Shown here: positions 1 through 7,686 of the stretch, piece after piece
Numbering within the stretch: the stretch's first letter is position 1
How the letters are laid out: each line of letters begins with the position of its first letter
Assembly: GCF_000745965.1 (NCBI RefSeq)
Contig: NZ_JQKI01000001.1
Span: forward strand, 372,087-436,086
Source of the DNA: Edaphobacter aggregans DSM 19364
GTDB lineage: Bacteria > Acidobacteriota > Terriglobia > Terriglobales > Acidobacteriaceae
DNA length: 64,000 bases
Direction: 5' to 3'
Program-made: the position numbers and the translations under genes
The notes under the pieces: generated by a model
Told to the model about the DNA's origin: nothing
What the model saw: the letters and a program-made list of their open reading frames with translations, nothing else
The model's database searches: none

Positions 1-1
1 C

Positions 2-895
2 GAAAAAGCCGGCATCCTCCGTCCCCACGGCACGCTCGTCACCCTGCCCCAGCACCCCGACGCCAACCAGGCCATCGGCGAGGCCGCCGTGGACCTCGAC
101 CTCCATGCCATCAGCGCCGCCAACTACATCCCCCCCACACCAATTCCTTCCCCTCAGCCCCGTCATTCTGAGCCGAAGGCGAAGAACCCCCGCATATCGC
201 CTGAGGTGCCACAGACGGTCGCTCAGCTACTCCCGCGCAACCACTACACCGTCACCCTCGCAGGCAATCCACTCACAGTAAACTCCCCACTCATCGGTCA
301 GCACCAACAACGCAACATCGCCCTCGCCATCGCTGCGGTGGAGGAGTTACGTAACCCAATGGGTTACAATTTACAAAAAAGTAACCCAAAGAGTTACAAA
401 ATCCCAACAGGAGCTATCGAACAGGGCATTCGCAACACCAGCTGGCCCGGCCGACTCGAACTCCTCCCCCTCGCCAACTCCGCCCCCATCCTGCTCGATG
501 TAGCCCACAACCCCGCCGGAGCCTGGACCCTCCGCGCCGCCCTCGCGCAGCTTCCCGACGACCTCCCCCGCACCCTCATCTTCTCCTGCCTCCGCGACAA
601 GGACATCCGCGAGATGACCCAGATCCTCCTCCCACTCTTCGACTCCTCCTCGCCGGACCGCCCGCACGACCACATCCTCTTCGCGCCCATCGCGAGTCCC
701 CGCGCCGCGTCGCTCGAAGAGCTCACCGCAGCCGCAAGCGACCTCGAGATACCCGTCCAAACGGCGCCCTCGGTCGCCGAGGCCCTCACCGAGGCCCGCC
801 GCATCACCCCGGCCACCGGCCTCATCGTCGCCACCGGCTCCCTCTACCTCATCGGCGAGCTGCGCAGCCTCATTCCCTGCCCAAGCCATAGATAA
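2..895 (+). CDS. folC: Bifunctional folylpolyglutamate / dihydrofolate synthase, C-terminal part (cut by window start)
   Basis: The frame is open from base 2, so the gene starts before the window. The protein adds glutamate to folates in the cytoplasm and is a member of the Mur-ligase-like ATPase family. The visible part includes the family's central signature (PLIGQHQQRN, then a helix of alanines), a WPGRLE segment and the DVAHNPAG motif of the C-terminal domain, followed by the TGSLYLIGELR terminal block. Two stretches are unlike the family: residues coded by 161-195 match a dispersed intergenic repeat, and residues coded by about 348-410 come from a palindromic GTAACCCA-type repeat. Both keep the frame. 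The stop is followed by two 15-bp tandem repeats and another dispersed repeat. Confidence 0.9.
   Translation, partial: EKAGILRPHGTLVTLPQHPDANQAIGEAAVDLDLHAISAANYIPPTPIPSPQPRHSEPKAKNPRISPEVPQTVAQLLPRNHYTVTLAGNPLTVNSPLIGQHQQRNIALAIAAVEELRNPMGYNLQKSNPKSYKIPTGAIEQGIRNTSWPGRLELLPLANSAPILLDVAHNPAGAWTLRAALAQLPDDLPRTLIFSCLRDKDIREMTQILLPLFDSSSPDRPHDHILFAPIASPRAASLEELTAAASDLEIPVQTAPSVAEALTEARRITPATGLIVATGSLYLIGELRSLIPCPSHR
161..195 (+). repeat. Dispersed repeat inside folC
   Basis: The sequence closely matches the intergenic copy at 935-969, sharing the CGTCATTC...GAG...GAAC CCCCGCAT pattern. It is read in frame by folC (RHSEPKAKNPRI) and sits in a proline-rich linker between conserved blocks. Confidence 0.7.
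351..405 (+). repeat. Palindromic GTAACCCA repeat pair inside folC
   Basis: A near-perfect palindrome at 351-367 (GTAACCCA, one base, TGGGTTAC) is followed at about 390-406 by a diverged copy (GTAACCCAAAGAGTTAC). It is AT-rich compared with the surrounding GC-rich gene and codes for an extra loop of about 20 residues. Confidence 0.6.
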
Positions 896-898
896 TTG

Positions 899-928
899 AG
901 TCGCCAGATAATTAGTCGCCAGATAATG
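899..928 (+). repeat. Two tandem 15-bp repeats after folC
   Basis: The unit AGTCGCCAGATAATT occurs at 899-913 and again at 914-928 with its last base changed. A partial earlier copy (AGATAATTG) overlaps the folC stop codon. Confidence 0.7.
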
Positions 929-934
929 AGGAGT

Positions 935-972
935 CGTCATTCCGAGCGGAGCGAGGAACCCCCGCATTTTTG
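935..972 (+). repeat. Dispersed repeat, intergenic copy
   Basis: This is the same family as 161-195 and as the reverse-oriented copies near 59.55 and 59.77 kb. It shares a CGTCATTCCGAGCG start and a GAGGAACCCCCGCATTT end. Confidence 0.65.
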
Positions 973-1007
973 CTCGAAGCGCCACTGAAGTCCAAGGATG
1001 CCAAAGC

Positions 1008-1829
1008 GTGCCTGAACCGACACAATCGACAGCCCTGACCCCTGCTCCATCAGAGGCTCACCCCGGTCCGCCAGCCCCGGCCTTCTTCAGGTGGCTCACC
1101 TATCTCGTCCTTCTCCCCCTCATCGCCATCTCCACGACCTTCTTCGGCTGCATCTCCCTGCTCTGCGGCCTGTGGGACAAGTCCGGCCGCCAGCAGCACT
1201 TCATCGCCCACCTCTGGGCGCGCTCGCTGCTCCTCCTCTCCCTCTCCCCCATCACCCTCATCGGCAAGGAGAAGCTCCACATCCACGAGACCGCCGTCTA
1301 CGCCGCGAACCATCTTAGTTACTACGACACCCCGGTCCTCTTCGCGCGGCTCCCCTTCCAGTTCCGCATCCTCGCCAAGCAGAGCCTCTGGAAGATCCCC
1401 TTCATCGGCTGGTACCTCCACCACTCCGGGCAGGTCCCGGTCGACCAGTCCAGCGCGCGCAACGCCGTCGCCAGCCTCAACCGCGGCGTCCAGACCCTCA
1501 AACACGGCCTCCCGCTCGTCATCTTCCCCGAAGGCGGCCGCACCCCCCACGGCCAGACCCAGCCCTTCGTCTCCGGAGCGGCCTACATGGCTATCAAGGC
1601 GCAGGTCCCGTTGGTCCCCATCACCCTCATCGGAACCTACGAGCTGCTCCCGATGCACACCTACCACCTGCACCCGCGCCCGCTGGCCATCATCGTCGGC
1701 GAACCCATCCCCACTACCGGCCTGACCACCCGCGACGCCGACGCCCTCACCGAGCGCCTGCTCTCCGTCATCACCCAGACCTATTTTAAAAATCACCCTG
1801 CGCACCAGGGAGTCACGGCAGAGCTTTAG
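1008..1829 (+). CDS. plsC: 1-acyl-sn-glycerol-3-phosphate acyltransferase (PlsC/LPLAT family)
   Basis: The enzyme transfers an acyl chain to lysophosphatidic acid to make phosphatidic acid at the inner membrane. The family's H-X4-D catalytic block is visible as NHLSYYD (about residue 101), and the substrate-binding FPEGGRTPHG block lies near residue 175. Two hydrophobic stretches (about residues 30-50 and 65-85) precede the catalytic domain. At 273 residues the length is normal. The only in-frame start near the beginning is a GTG at 1008; no good ribosome binding site is seen, so the true start may lie slightly downstream. The gene follows folC on the same strand after a repeat-containing gap. 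Confidence 0.85.
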   Translation: MPEPTQSTALTPAPSEAHPGPPAPAFFRWLTYLVLLPLIAISTTFFGCISLLCGLWDKSGRQQHFIAHLWARSLLLLSLSPITLIGKEKLHIHETAVYAANHLSYYDTPVLFARLPFQFRILAKQSLWKIPFIGWYLHHSGQVPVDQSSARNAVASLNRGVQTLKHGLPLVIFPEGGRTPHGQTQPFVSGAAYMAIKAQVPLVPITLIGTYELLPMHTYHLHPRPLAIIVGEPIPTTGLTTRDADALTERLLSVITQTYFKNHPAHQGVTAEL

Positions 1830-2338
1830 CGGCTGTTCGCCAGGCACCTCCTCTGCTCCGCCATAGCATCCTGCAGGCACGTGTCCGGAGGACTCATCTG
1901 CCCCGGCGCCGGCGGCGGCAGCCTGCGCGAGTTGCATGCCAGCTGCTGCTGCTGGAAGTTCGTCATGCAGGTCGCCGAGTCCGTAGTTTTTGCTGGAAAG
2001 GACGTAGAGCTTGGAGAGCTCGACGATCCCGCCTCTCCCTTGCCGCGCTTGCACGCGTTGTAGATCGACTTCGCCTGGCTCCGGCAGGCCTTCCCTTCGC
2101 CCGAAGGAGGACACACCGCCTGCAGGTTGTCGCGCGCCGCGGCGCAGGTCTCCTTATCTCCGGTTGGCTGAACGGTCTCGTCCTTTGCCGAGTCGCCCGG
2201 ATGGGTGGGATCGATGCATCGGAACTGGCCCTTCTCCGCCTCCCAAACCGGCTTTAGATTCGGGCTCGAACACTGCGCCCACGCGCTGACTGTCAGCGCA
2301 CTCATCACAACTGATAGAAGCTGCACGTGAAGTTTCAT
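1826..2338 (-). CDS. Small secreted cysteine-containing protein, function unknown
   Basis: The start at 2338 is chosen because GGGAGG lies just upstream and the protein then begins with a typical signal peptide (MKLHVQLLSVV, hydrophobic core, cleavage after AWAQ). The mature part (about 150 residues) has several cysteines (CSSPN, RCIDP, ETCAAA, AVCP, KACRS, NACK, TCMTNF, DTCLQ, RRCLA) that could form disulfides outside the cytoplasm. No family was recognised. It overlaps the end of plsC by four bases in convergent orientation. Confidence 0.65.
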   Translation of the reverse strand: MKLHVQLLSVVMSALTVSAWAQCSSPNLKPVWEAEKGQFRCIDPTHPGDSAKDETVQPTGDKETCAAARDNLQAVCPPSGEGKACRSQAKSIYNACKRGKGEAGSSSSPSSTSFPAKTTDSATCMTNFQQQQLACNSRRLPPPAPGQMSPPDTCLQDAMAEQRRCLANSR

Positions 2339-2495
2339 TGGGACCTCCCGGAAAACGTCGTACCGAGAGTCGCAGCGAGGTTTCGCCTCGCTGTGGCATG
2401 TCCGATAAGATGCCAACGGGCCCATTGGCCGTCTTTGGACTGGGTGGCCTCCGGCTCCGTCCCCAGACGTCTGGACGTATCATTGACTCACAACC

Positions 2496-3284
2496 ATGAA
2501 GCCGCGCATCGCCATTCCTGTCCCCACCACGAGCAACCTTGAGTACAACCAGCGCGCCTGGCCCCAGTATGCCGAGGCGATTACCCGGGCCGGAGGCGAG
2601 CCTGTCGCCATTCCGCTCGACGCCTCGCCGCGCGAGACCGCCGACATTATTAACACCTGCCACGGGGTCCTGCTTCCCGGGTCGCCGGCCGACGTCAACC
2701 CGCACAAGTACGGGCACGAGCCCATCCCGGAGTGCAACCCCGCCGATCCGGGCCGCGAGAATGTCGACGAGTTGCTGATTCAGGACGCCCACAACCTCTA
2801 TAAGCCGATCCTGGCGATCTGTTTCGGGGTGCAGTCGCTAAACGTATGGCGCGGCGGAACCTTGGTGCAGGACCTCGCTCCCATGCCGGTGAATCATCCG
2901 GCGGGCAAGACCGTGGCCGTGGCCCACACCGCGGCGGTGGCCCCGCAGTCCCTGCTGGGCGAGATCGTCCCCAAGGACGAGGCTCCCGAGGAGGATGGCT
3001 TCCTGCGGCTTCCCATCAACTCCAGCCACCACCAGGCCATCGGAATTCCCGGCGACGGCCTGCGCGTGACGGCGCGCTGCCCGCAGGACGCCGTGATTGA
3101 GGCGGTTGAGGGCGGACAGGACCCGCACGACCCGAAGGCGCACTTTGTCCTCGGGGTGCAGTGGCATCCGGAGCGCAGCTACGAGATCAGCGCGGCCTCC
3201 CGGGCGATCTTTGAGCGCTTCATCGCGGAGGCCACGGCCTGGAAGCCTCGCGCCATCCATACTTCGGTGGTTCAGTCCAGATAG
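2496..3284 (+). CDS. Class I glutamine amidotransferase, gamma-glutamyl-gamma-aminobutyrate hydrolase type (peptidase C26)
   Basis: It belongs to the PuuD-like family, which hydrolyses gamma-glutamyl bonds. The protein begins with MKPRIAIPVPTT, then has the LLPGSPADVNPHKYG oxyanion-region block, the nucleophile elbow AICFGVQSLN (Cys at about residue 110) and the terminal GVQWHPE block carrying the catalytic His and Glu. At 262 residues the length is normal. It is transcribed toward rsmG and two parS sites lie just after its stop. Polyamine breakdown is one option for its role; no other polyamine genes are nearby, so the substrate is uncertain. Confidence 0.85.
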   Translation: MKPRIAIPVPTTSNLEYNQRAWPQYAEAITRAGGEPVAIPLDASPRETADIINTCHGVLLPGSPADVNPHKYGHEPIPECNPADPGRENVDELLIQDAHNLYKPILAICFGVQSLNVWRGGTLVQDLAPMPVNHPAGKTVAVAHTAAVAPQSLLGEIVPKDEAPEEDGFLRLPINSSHHQAIGIPGDGLRVTARCPQDAVIEAVEGGQDPHDPKAHFVLGVQWHPERSYEISAASRAIFERFIAEATAWKPRAIHTSVVQSR

Positions 3285-3288
3285 GCAG

Positions 3289-3304
3289 TGTTCCACGTGG
3301 AACA
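3289..3304. promoter_or_regulatory. parS centromere site 1
   Basis: This is a perfect palindrome TGTTCCACGTGGAACA, within two base changes of the classical parS (TGTTTCACGTGAAACA). Palindromy extends one base on each side, giving 18 bp. It lies just downstream of the amidotransferase gene. Confidence 0.9.
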
Positions 3305-3327
3305 CTCCGGGATGATTGCTCCGGGAA

Positions 3328-3343
3328 TGTTCCACGTGGAACA
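3328..3343. promoter_or_regulatory. parS centromere site 2
   Basis: The 16-bp palindrome is identical to site 1. Here the symmetry extends two bases each side to 20 bp. It lies 23 bp before the rsmG start codon, so ParB binding could affect rsmG expression. Confidence 0.9.
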
Positions 3344-3366
3344 TTCTGCGATACTGAGAGTCGGCG

Positions 3367-3972
3367 ATGCCTACACTCTCTGAATCCACAATCGCGGAGC
3401 TTCTCACGCCGTATCTGACTGTCCAGGAAGGGCTTCCCTCGAAGTTCTCCACCTATCTCGATCTCCTGCTTCGCTGGAATGCCCGAACGAACCTCACGGC
3501 GATCCGCTCGCCGGAGGAGATCGTGCGGCGCCACTTCGGCGAGAGCCTCTTCACTGGAACCCATCTGGGCGATCCTCTTCCCGAAGCCTTGCTCGACCTG
3601 GGCTCCGGGGCTGGATTCCCGGGACTTCCGATTGCGCTGCTGCATCCGCGGATCGCCGTGACCCTGGCCGAGTCCCAGAACAAGAAGGCGACCTTTTTGC
3701 GTGAGGTGGTCCGGAGTCTCGACCTGAGGAACGTTGAGGTCTGGGCTGGACGGGCGGAGGATCTGCCCGACGGACGGCGTTTCCATACGTTGACCCTGCG
3801 GGCAGTCGACAATATGGCGGCGGCGCTCGCGGCGGCGGCTCCGCGTGCGGAGCGACAGATCGTCCTGCTGACGACGTCTATCCCGGAGTTTCCAGCTGGA
3901 TTCGCGGCAGATACTCCCATCCGACTGCCCGGCAGCGACTCCGGGGTTCTGCTTCGTGCGCTGCGGTCCTGA
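3367..3972 (+). CDS. rsmG: 16S rRNA (guanine527-N7)-methyltransferase RsmG (GidB)
   Basis: The enzyme methylates G527 of 16S rRNA in the cytoplasm using S-adenosylmethionine. The SAM-binding motif I is LDLGSGAGFPGLPIALL (residues about 77-93), and the family's N-terminal RWNARTNLTAIR block is present near residue 36. It has 201 residues, normal for the family. Placement directly before parA-parB is a widely conserved arrangement near replication origins. parS sites flank it on both sides. Confidence 0.93.
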   Translation: MPTLSESTIAELLTPYLTVQEGLPSKFSTYLDLLLRWNARTNLTAIRSPEEIVRRHFGESLFTGTHLGDPLPEALLDLGSGAGFPGLPIALLHPRIAVTLAESQNKKATFLREVVRSLDLRNVEVWAGRAEDLPDGRRFHTLTLRAVDNMAAALAAAAPRAERQIVLLTTSIPEFPAGFAADTPIRLPGSDSGVLLRALRS

Positions 3973-3974
3973 AA

Positions 3975-3990
3975 TGTTCCACGTGGAACA
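3975..3990. promoter_or_regulatory. parS centromere site 3
   Basis: The same 16-bp palindrome TGTTCCACGTGGAACA occurs two bases after the rsmG stop codon. Confidence 0.9.
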
Positions 3991-4117
3991 GGGGTTTCGC
4001 TAAGGCTTAACAACAATCAGCACCGATTTAAAGGCGTGGGATTTGGATAGAAACGCCAATGCCATCATTATGTTAGGGCCGGGTGGGGGCAGGGATGGCG
4101 TCCGGGAATCAGGGCTG

Positions 4118-4133
4118 TGTTCCACGTGGAACA
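4118..4133. promoter_or_regulatory. parS centromere site 4
   Basis: A perfect copy of the TGTTCCACGTGGAACA palindrome in the rsmG-parA gap. Confidence 0.9.
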
Positions 4134-4281
4134 GTCAACATGAGTAGAACCGATCAACATAAGGGTGGAACCATCGGTTGGAGATTGGAACAATCAACTA
4201 AGGGCGGAACCAATCGGCGAAAGATCGGTGTCATCGGTGCAGATCGGTGTTTCCCCTTAGGGCTCGTCGCTTGCCGATCTA

Positions 4282-4297
4282 TGTTCCACGTGGAACA
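4282..4297. promoter_or_regulatory. parS centromere site 5
   Basis: A perfect copy of the TGTTCCACGTGGAACA palindrome, about 150 bp before the parA start and directly before the DnaA-box-like words. Confidence 0.9.
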
Positions 4298-4443
4298 AAG
4301 ATTTCCACACGGACCTCCCGGAAACCCTTCAAATTGTGGAGCGTTTTGCGTTTCCACACGTTCTCCACAGCCTCAGGGTACTTCTGCACAGCATTACAGC
4401 ATTGCCACCGCTGTCCCCTCCCGATAACCTTCTTTCAAGCGCA

Positions 4444-5442
4444 ATGATTACCCTTCATCCCACGAATAAACCACGTCCCGGCAACACGATGTCCAAAGAG
4501 CCCGCCAGTTCGAAGCCAGCTCCGGATGAGTCTGCTCCGTCCCCGAAGCCCGACAAGCCCGAGTCGAAGGTCATCGCAGTCGTCAATCAGAAGGGCGGCG
4601 TGGGTAAGACCACCACGGCGATCAATCTGGCTGCATCGCTCGCACTTGAAGGCATCCCGACGCTGCTGATCGACTGCGACCCGCAGGCCAACTCCTCGGG
4701 AGGGCTGGGTCTAACGAGGCAGGCCGAGGGCGAGGAGCCCCGCCTGAGCACCTACGACCTGCTGATGGGTGCGACCACGCTGGCCGAGGCGGTGCAGCCC
4801 ACGGAGATCGAGAACCTGAAGCTGGTTCCCTCGAGCAAGAACCTGATTGGAGCGACGATCGAGCTGATCTCGGCCGAGAAGCGTGAGTTTCGGCTGCGCG
4901 ACGCGATTGAGCCGGTCCGCAGCCAGTACCGCTTTATCGTGCTGGACTGTCCGCCGGCGCTGGACCTGTTAACTCTGAATGCGCTGGTCGCCTCCGACGG
5001 GCTGCTGGTGCCGATGCAGGCGGAGTATTTTGCCTTGGAGGGCATCTCGGAGCTGATGTCAACGCTGGACAAGGTGACGGGGGCGTTCAACCCGGGGCTG
5101 GTGCTCGAAGGCGTGCTGATGACGATGTACGACGACCGCACCAACCTGGCGATGCAGGTGACGGAGAACCTGAAGGGCTTCTTTACGGACAAGCTGCTGA
5201 AGACCACGATTCCGCGGAACGTTCGGCTGGCCGAGGCACCGAGCCACGGCAAGCCGGTGGCCCTGTATGATCCTAAGTCGCGGGGGGCCGAGGCTTACCG
5301 CGAGCTGGCGCTGGAGCTGCTGAGCCGCAACGGCCTGGAGTCGCCCGAGGTGAAGCGGCGGAAGGCTGCGGCTGCCGCGGCGGCCAGCTCGCTGAAGTCG
5401 TTCCAGGCTCCGCAGAAGAAGTCCCGCTTCTGGTCGAAGTAA
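4444..5442 (+). CDS. parA: Chromosome-partitioning ATPase ParA (Soj)
   Basis: ParA is a Walker-type ATPase that binds DNA non-specifically and moves ParB-parS complexes. The deviant Walker A box KGGVGKTT appears early in the conserved domain, followed by DCDPQANSS and the [10 protein letters not shown] switch region. A proline/lysine-rich leader of about 40 residues precedes the core. The ATG at 4444 and the ATG at 4489 are both possible starts; neither has a strong ribosome binding site. A lysine/alanine-rich tail of about 35 residues follows the core. It is followed after 54 bp by parB and preceded by five parS sites, a complete segregation locus. Confidence 0.93.
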   Translation: MITLHPTNKPRPGNTMSKEPASSKPAPDESAPSPKPDKPESKVIAVVNQKGGVGKTTTAINLAASLALEGIPTLLIDCDPQANSSGGLGLTRQAEGEEPRLSTYDLLMGATTLAEAVQPTEIENLKLVPSSKNLIGATIELISAEKREFRLRDAIEPVRSQYRFIVLDCPPALDLLTLNALVASDGLLVPMQAEYFALEGISELMSTLDKVTGAFNPGLVLEGVLMTMYDDRTNLAMQVTENLKGFFTDKLLKTTIPRNVRLAEAPSHGKPVALYDPKSRGAEAYRELALELLSRNGLESPEVKRRKAAAAAAASSLKSFQAPQKKSRFWSK

Positions 5443-5496
5443 GTTTCCCAGGTCTGATTGAGATTGTTTCTTCCAAATTAGAAAGAGATTTGCACT

Positions 5497-6459
5497 ATGC
5501 CGACCGCAACACCTGATACAAAACGCCGTGCCCTGGGCAAGGGGCTTGAGTCGCTGCTTCCCTCCCGTCCCGCTGCCGCTGCTCCCGCGGTCGTTCCCTC
5601 CGTTGCGGCGGTTGCGGCCGAGCCGACGGGCAAGCCGCTGGAGATCGCGCTGGACCACATTGAGCGCAACCCCTGGCAGACGCGGACTCACTTCGATGAG
5701 GCGCAGCTGGCGGAACTGGCGGCTTCGATTACGGCGACAGGTGTCGTGCAACCGGTGATCGTTCGTGTGCTTCCTCCCTCGCCCTCGGGCGGTCCGGGAC
5801 AGCAGCCGTCGCGGTATCAGCTGATCGCGGGCGAGCGGAGGTGGCTGGCCTCGCGGAAGGCGGGCAAGACGACGATTCCGGCGATCGTGCGGCAGGTAAA
5901 CGACGAGCAGGTGCTGGAGATGACCATCGTCGAGAACCTGCAGCGCACGGACCTGAACCCGATGGAGCAGGCGCGGGCGTATCAGCGGCTGTCGACCGAG
6001 TTCAAGCTGACGCAGGAGCAGATGGCGGTGAAGACGGGCAAGGAGCGCGCGTCGGTGGCGAACTTCATGCGGCTGCTGCGGCTGCCGGAAGGCGTGCAGG
6101 CGAAGGTGGAGACGGGTGAGTTGACGTTCGGGCACGCGCGGGCGCTGCTGGCGCTGGATTCGCCGGAGCAGATTACGTCGGCAGCCCAGAAGGTGATGGC
6201 GCTGTCGCTGTCAGTGCGGCAGACGGAGAACTATGTTCAGGGGCTGATCAATCCTGAGGTTCGCGAGAAGAAGGATAAGCAGGCGCAGGAGCAGGCCGCG
6301 GACCCGAATGTTCGCGAGGCAGAGGACCGGCTGCGGCGTACGCTGGGGCTGAAGGTGAAGATCGAGGACAAGAAGGGCAAGGGCAGGGTGATTATCGAGT
6401 ACTCGGGGCTTGAGGACTTTGATGCTCTGCTGGAGATGCTGGGGTCGAAGGCGGAGTAA
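5497..6459 (+). CDS. parB: Chromosome-partitioning protein ParB (Spo0J)
   Basis: ParB is a CTPase clamp that loads at parS and spreads on DNA. The start shows the typical RRALGKGLESLLPS leader, then the nuclease-like N domain with GERRWLASRKAG (the family's GERR CTP-binding box), the ENLQRTDLNPMEQA segment, and a helix-turn-helix (LTQEQMAVKTGKERASVANFM) that should read the parS palindromes upstream of parA. The C-terminal dimerisation segment ends at residue 320. An AGAAAGAG ribosome binding site precedes the ATG. Confidence 0.95.
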   Translation: MPTATPDTKRRALGKGLESLLPSRPAAAAPAVVPSVAAVAAEPTGKPLEIALDHIERNPWQTRTHFDEAQLAELAASITATGVVQPVIVRVLPPSPSGGPGQQPSRYQLIAGERRWLASRKAGKTTIPAIVRQVNDEQVLEMTIVENLQRTDLNPMEQARAYQRLSTEFKLTQEQMAVKTGKERASVANFMRLLRLPEGVQAKVETGELTFGHARALLALDSPEQITSAAQKVMALSLSVRQTENYVQGLINPEVREKKDKQAQEQAADPNVREAEDRLRRTLGLKVKIEDKKGKGRVIIEYSGLEDFDALLEMLGSKAE

Positions 6460-6484
6460 TTTGTAACTTTATTAGTCACAAATT
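6458..6484. promoter_or_regulatory. AT-rich inverted repeat after parB
   Basis: AATTTGT at 6458-6464 pairs with ACAAATT at 6478-6484. It overlaps the parB stop codon and precedes the next gene by 46 bp. It could be a weak terminator hairpin or an operator for the DUF1801 gene. Confidence 0.3.
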
Positions 6485-6530
6485 GAGTGAATTTCCTCTT
6501 CCTAAAGTCTCAGGTATCATCCAGTGATTC

Positions 6531-6911
6531 ATGAAGAAACAATTGGCCGTGTCAAATGCGGACGCTTATGTTGCCGGCCTTCGGGGCTGGCAGCGTACCT
6601 TCGTCGAGCGGTTGCGCACTGCTGTGACAGAGACTGGTCTCTTTGAAGAGGTGATCAAGTGGGGGCACCTTGTCTATCTCGCCAATGGTCCAGTGCTTCT
6701 GATTCGAGCGGAGGAGGAGCGCGTGCTTTTCGGCTTCTGGCGGGGAAAGCGATTGGTGCCGATGCAGCCGCTGCTGAAGCCGAGTGGGAAGTATGAGATG
6801 GCGACCGTTGTGTATCGCAAAGGGGATATCGTGGTCGCCGGGATCGCAGAACGGCTCGCCCGGGAAGCCTACCGGCTGAATGATGAGTTGGGAGATCCTA
6901 CGGATATCTGA
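6531..6911 (+). CDS. DUF1801 domain protein (YdhG-like)
   Basis: This 126-residue cytoplasmic protein matches the DUF1801 pattern: an N-terminal helix with the family's FVERLRTAV stretch, the EVIKWGHLVYLANGPVLLI core and an FGFWRGKRL segment. The biochemical role of the family is not established. It has no signal peptide or membrane helix. It stands alone after parB, convergent with the next gene. Confidence 0.7.
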   Translation: MKKQLAVSNADAYVAGLRGWQRTFVERLRTAVTETGLFEEVIKWGHLVYLANGPVLLIRAEEERVLFGFWRGKRLVPMQPLLKPSGKYEMATVVYRKGDIVVAGIAERLAREAYRLNDELGDPTDI

Positions 6912-6926
6912 GGTTGTCGATCGGGT

Positions 6927-7481
6927 CTAAGTGAGAGGATCAAACAACCGGATGTTCGGGGAAAAAATTGAAAACTGTGAATGAGGCTGGATTAGCTGGA
7001 TCTCTGTGTGCGGAAGGGCTACCTGCATGAAGGTTTCGTCCTCGTCGGTTTCGTCCTCATCGGGAGAGGAATGAGCCGCGAAGTAGATGCAGCCTCCCAG
7101 GATCATGCTTAGAAGGACAATTCCTCCGGAAAAGATGAAGAACTGACCGCGGCTGACGATAGTGCTTTCGTAGATCTCCGACGGCATGATGTCGAACCGT
7201 CTAAGCGCGGCGACTGTATTTTGCGATCGTCTGTGAACGAGCCACGCGGCATAGCAATACAGCACGGCCCCCAGGATGGGCGCGAGTGCAACGATCCATG
7301 CGAAGTGAGGATAGTCCTTGAGAAACGGTGCGGAATCTTTCGCAGTGACAAGCCAGCCGATACCGACCAGGATGAAGCCGGCGGTGGCAAAGGTGCCGCG
7401 CATAAACGACTTTTGGAGTTCGCGGAGTAGGGAATGGAGCAGATCGGACTGTTTCAAGTCGATCTCTAATTCGGTCTGCAT
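6927..7481 (-). CDS. Membrane protein with three predicted helices, unknown family
   Basis: The ATG at 7481 is preferred because AAGGAAG precedes it at good spacing; the longer frame to 7595 has no such site. The protein (184 residues) starts with an acidic soluble helix, then hydrophobic segments around residues 35-53 (ATAGFILVGIGWLV), 62-82 (WIVALAPILGAVLYCY) and 120-140 (FFIFSGGIVLLSMILGG). It ends with an acidic DEDETDEDE stretch that probably faces the cytoplasm or periplasm. No family was recognised. Confidence 0.6.
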   Translation of the reverse strand: MQTELEIDLKQSDLLHSLLRELQKSFMRGTFATAGFILVGIGWLVTAKDSAPFLKDYPHFAWIVALAPILGAVLYCYAAWLVHRRSQNTVAALRRFDIMPSEIYESTIVSRGQFFIFSGGIVLLSMILGGCIYFAAHSSPDEDETDEDETFMQVALPHTEIQLIQPHSQFSIFSPNIRLFDPLT

Positions 7482-7686
7482 GGAATCTTCCTTGAATGCG
7501 AGGAGGGCCTCAATTGAAAGGTGAAAATAAACGGCTTCTGATCTGATTGTAATGGTCAAGCGATCCGACCCTGCGATGAGGCAGCATTTGGGCAACTGGT
7601 CCGGTTCTTTGTGACGAGTGGGTCCGCCGGGGGTAAACGTAGGGATGCGGTGGAGGCGTCCTAGCTTGTCGTCAGGAGGGATGGCG

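Larger units (their letters stand above)
3991..4443. other. Gene-free rsmG-parA interval with repeats and DnaA-box-like words
   Basis: No convincing gene is present. Besides parS sites 4 and 5, it holds an imperfect 25-bp direct repeat at 4153-4177 and 4193-4217 (ATCAAC..AAGGG.GGAACC.ATCGG), and three ATCGGTG words at 4224, 4233 and 4243 that look like iterons. The stretch 4299-4390 contains TTTCCACA twice and TTCTCCACA once; the last differs by one base from the DnaA box TTATCCACA. It could be part of the replication-origin/centromere region, but this is an inference. Confidence 0.5.

Noticed and set aside
4083..4427. A 114-residue frame across the parS region
   Set aside because: It is built from parS and repeat sequence; the amino-acid sequence has no recognisable domain.
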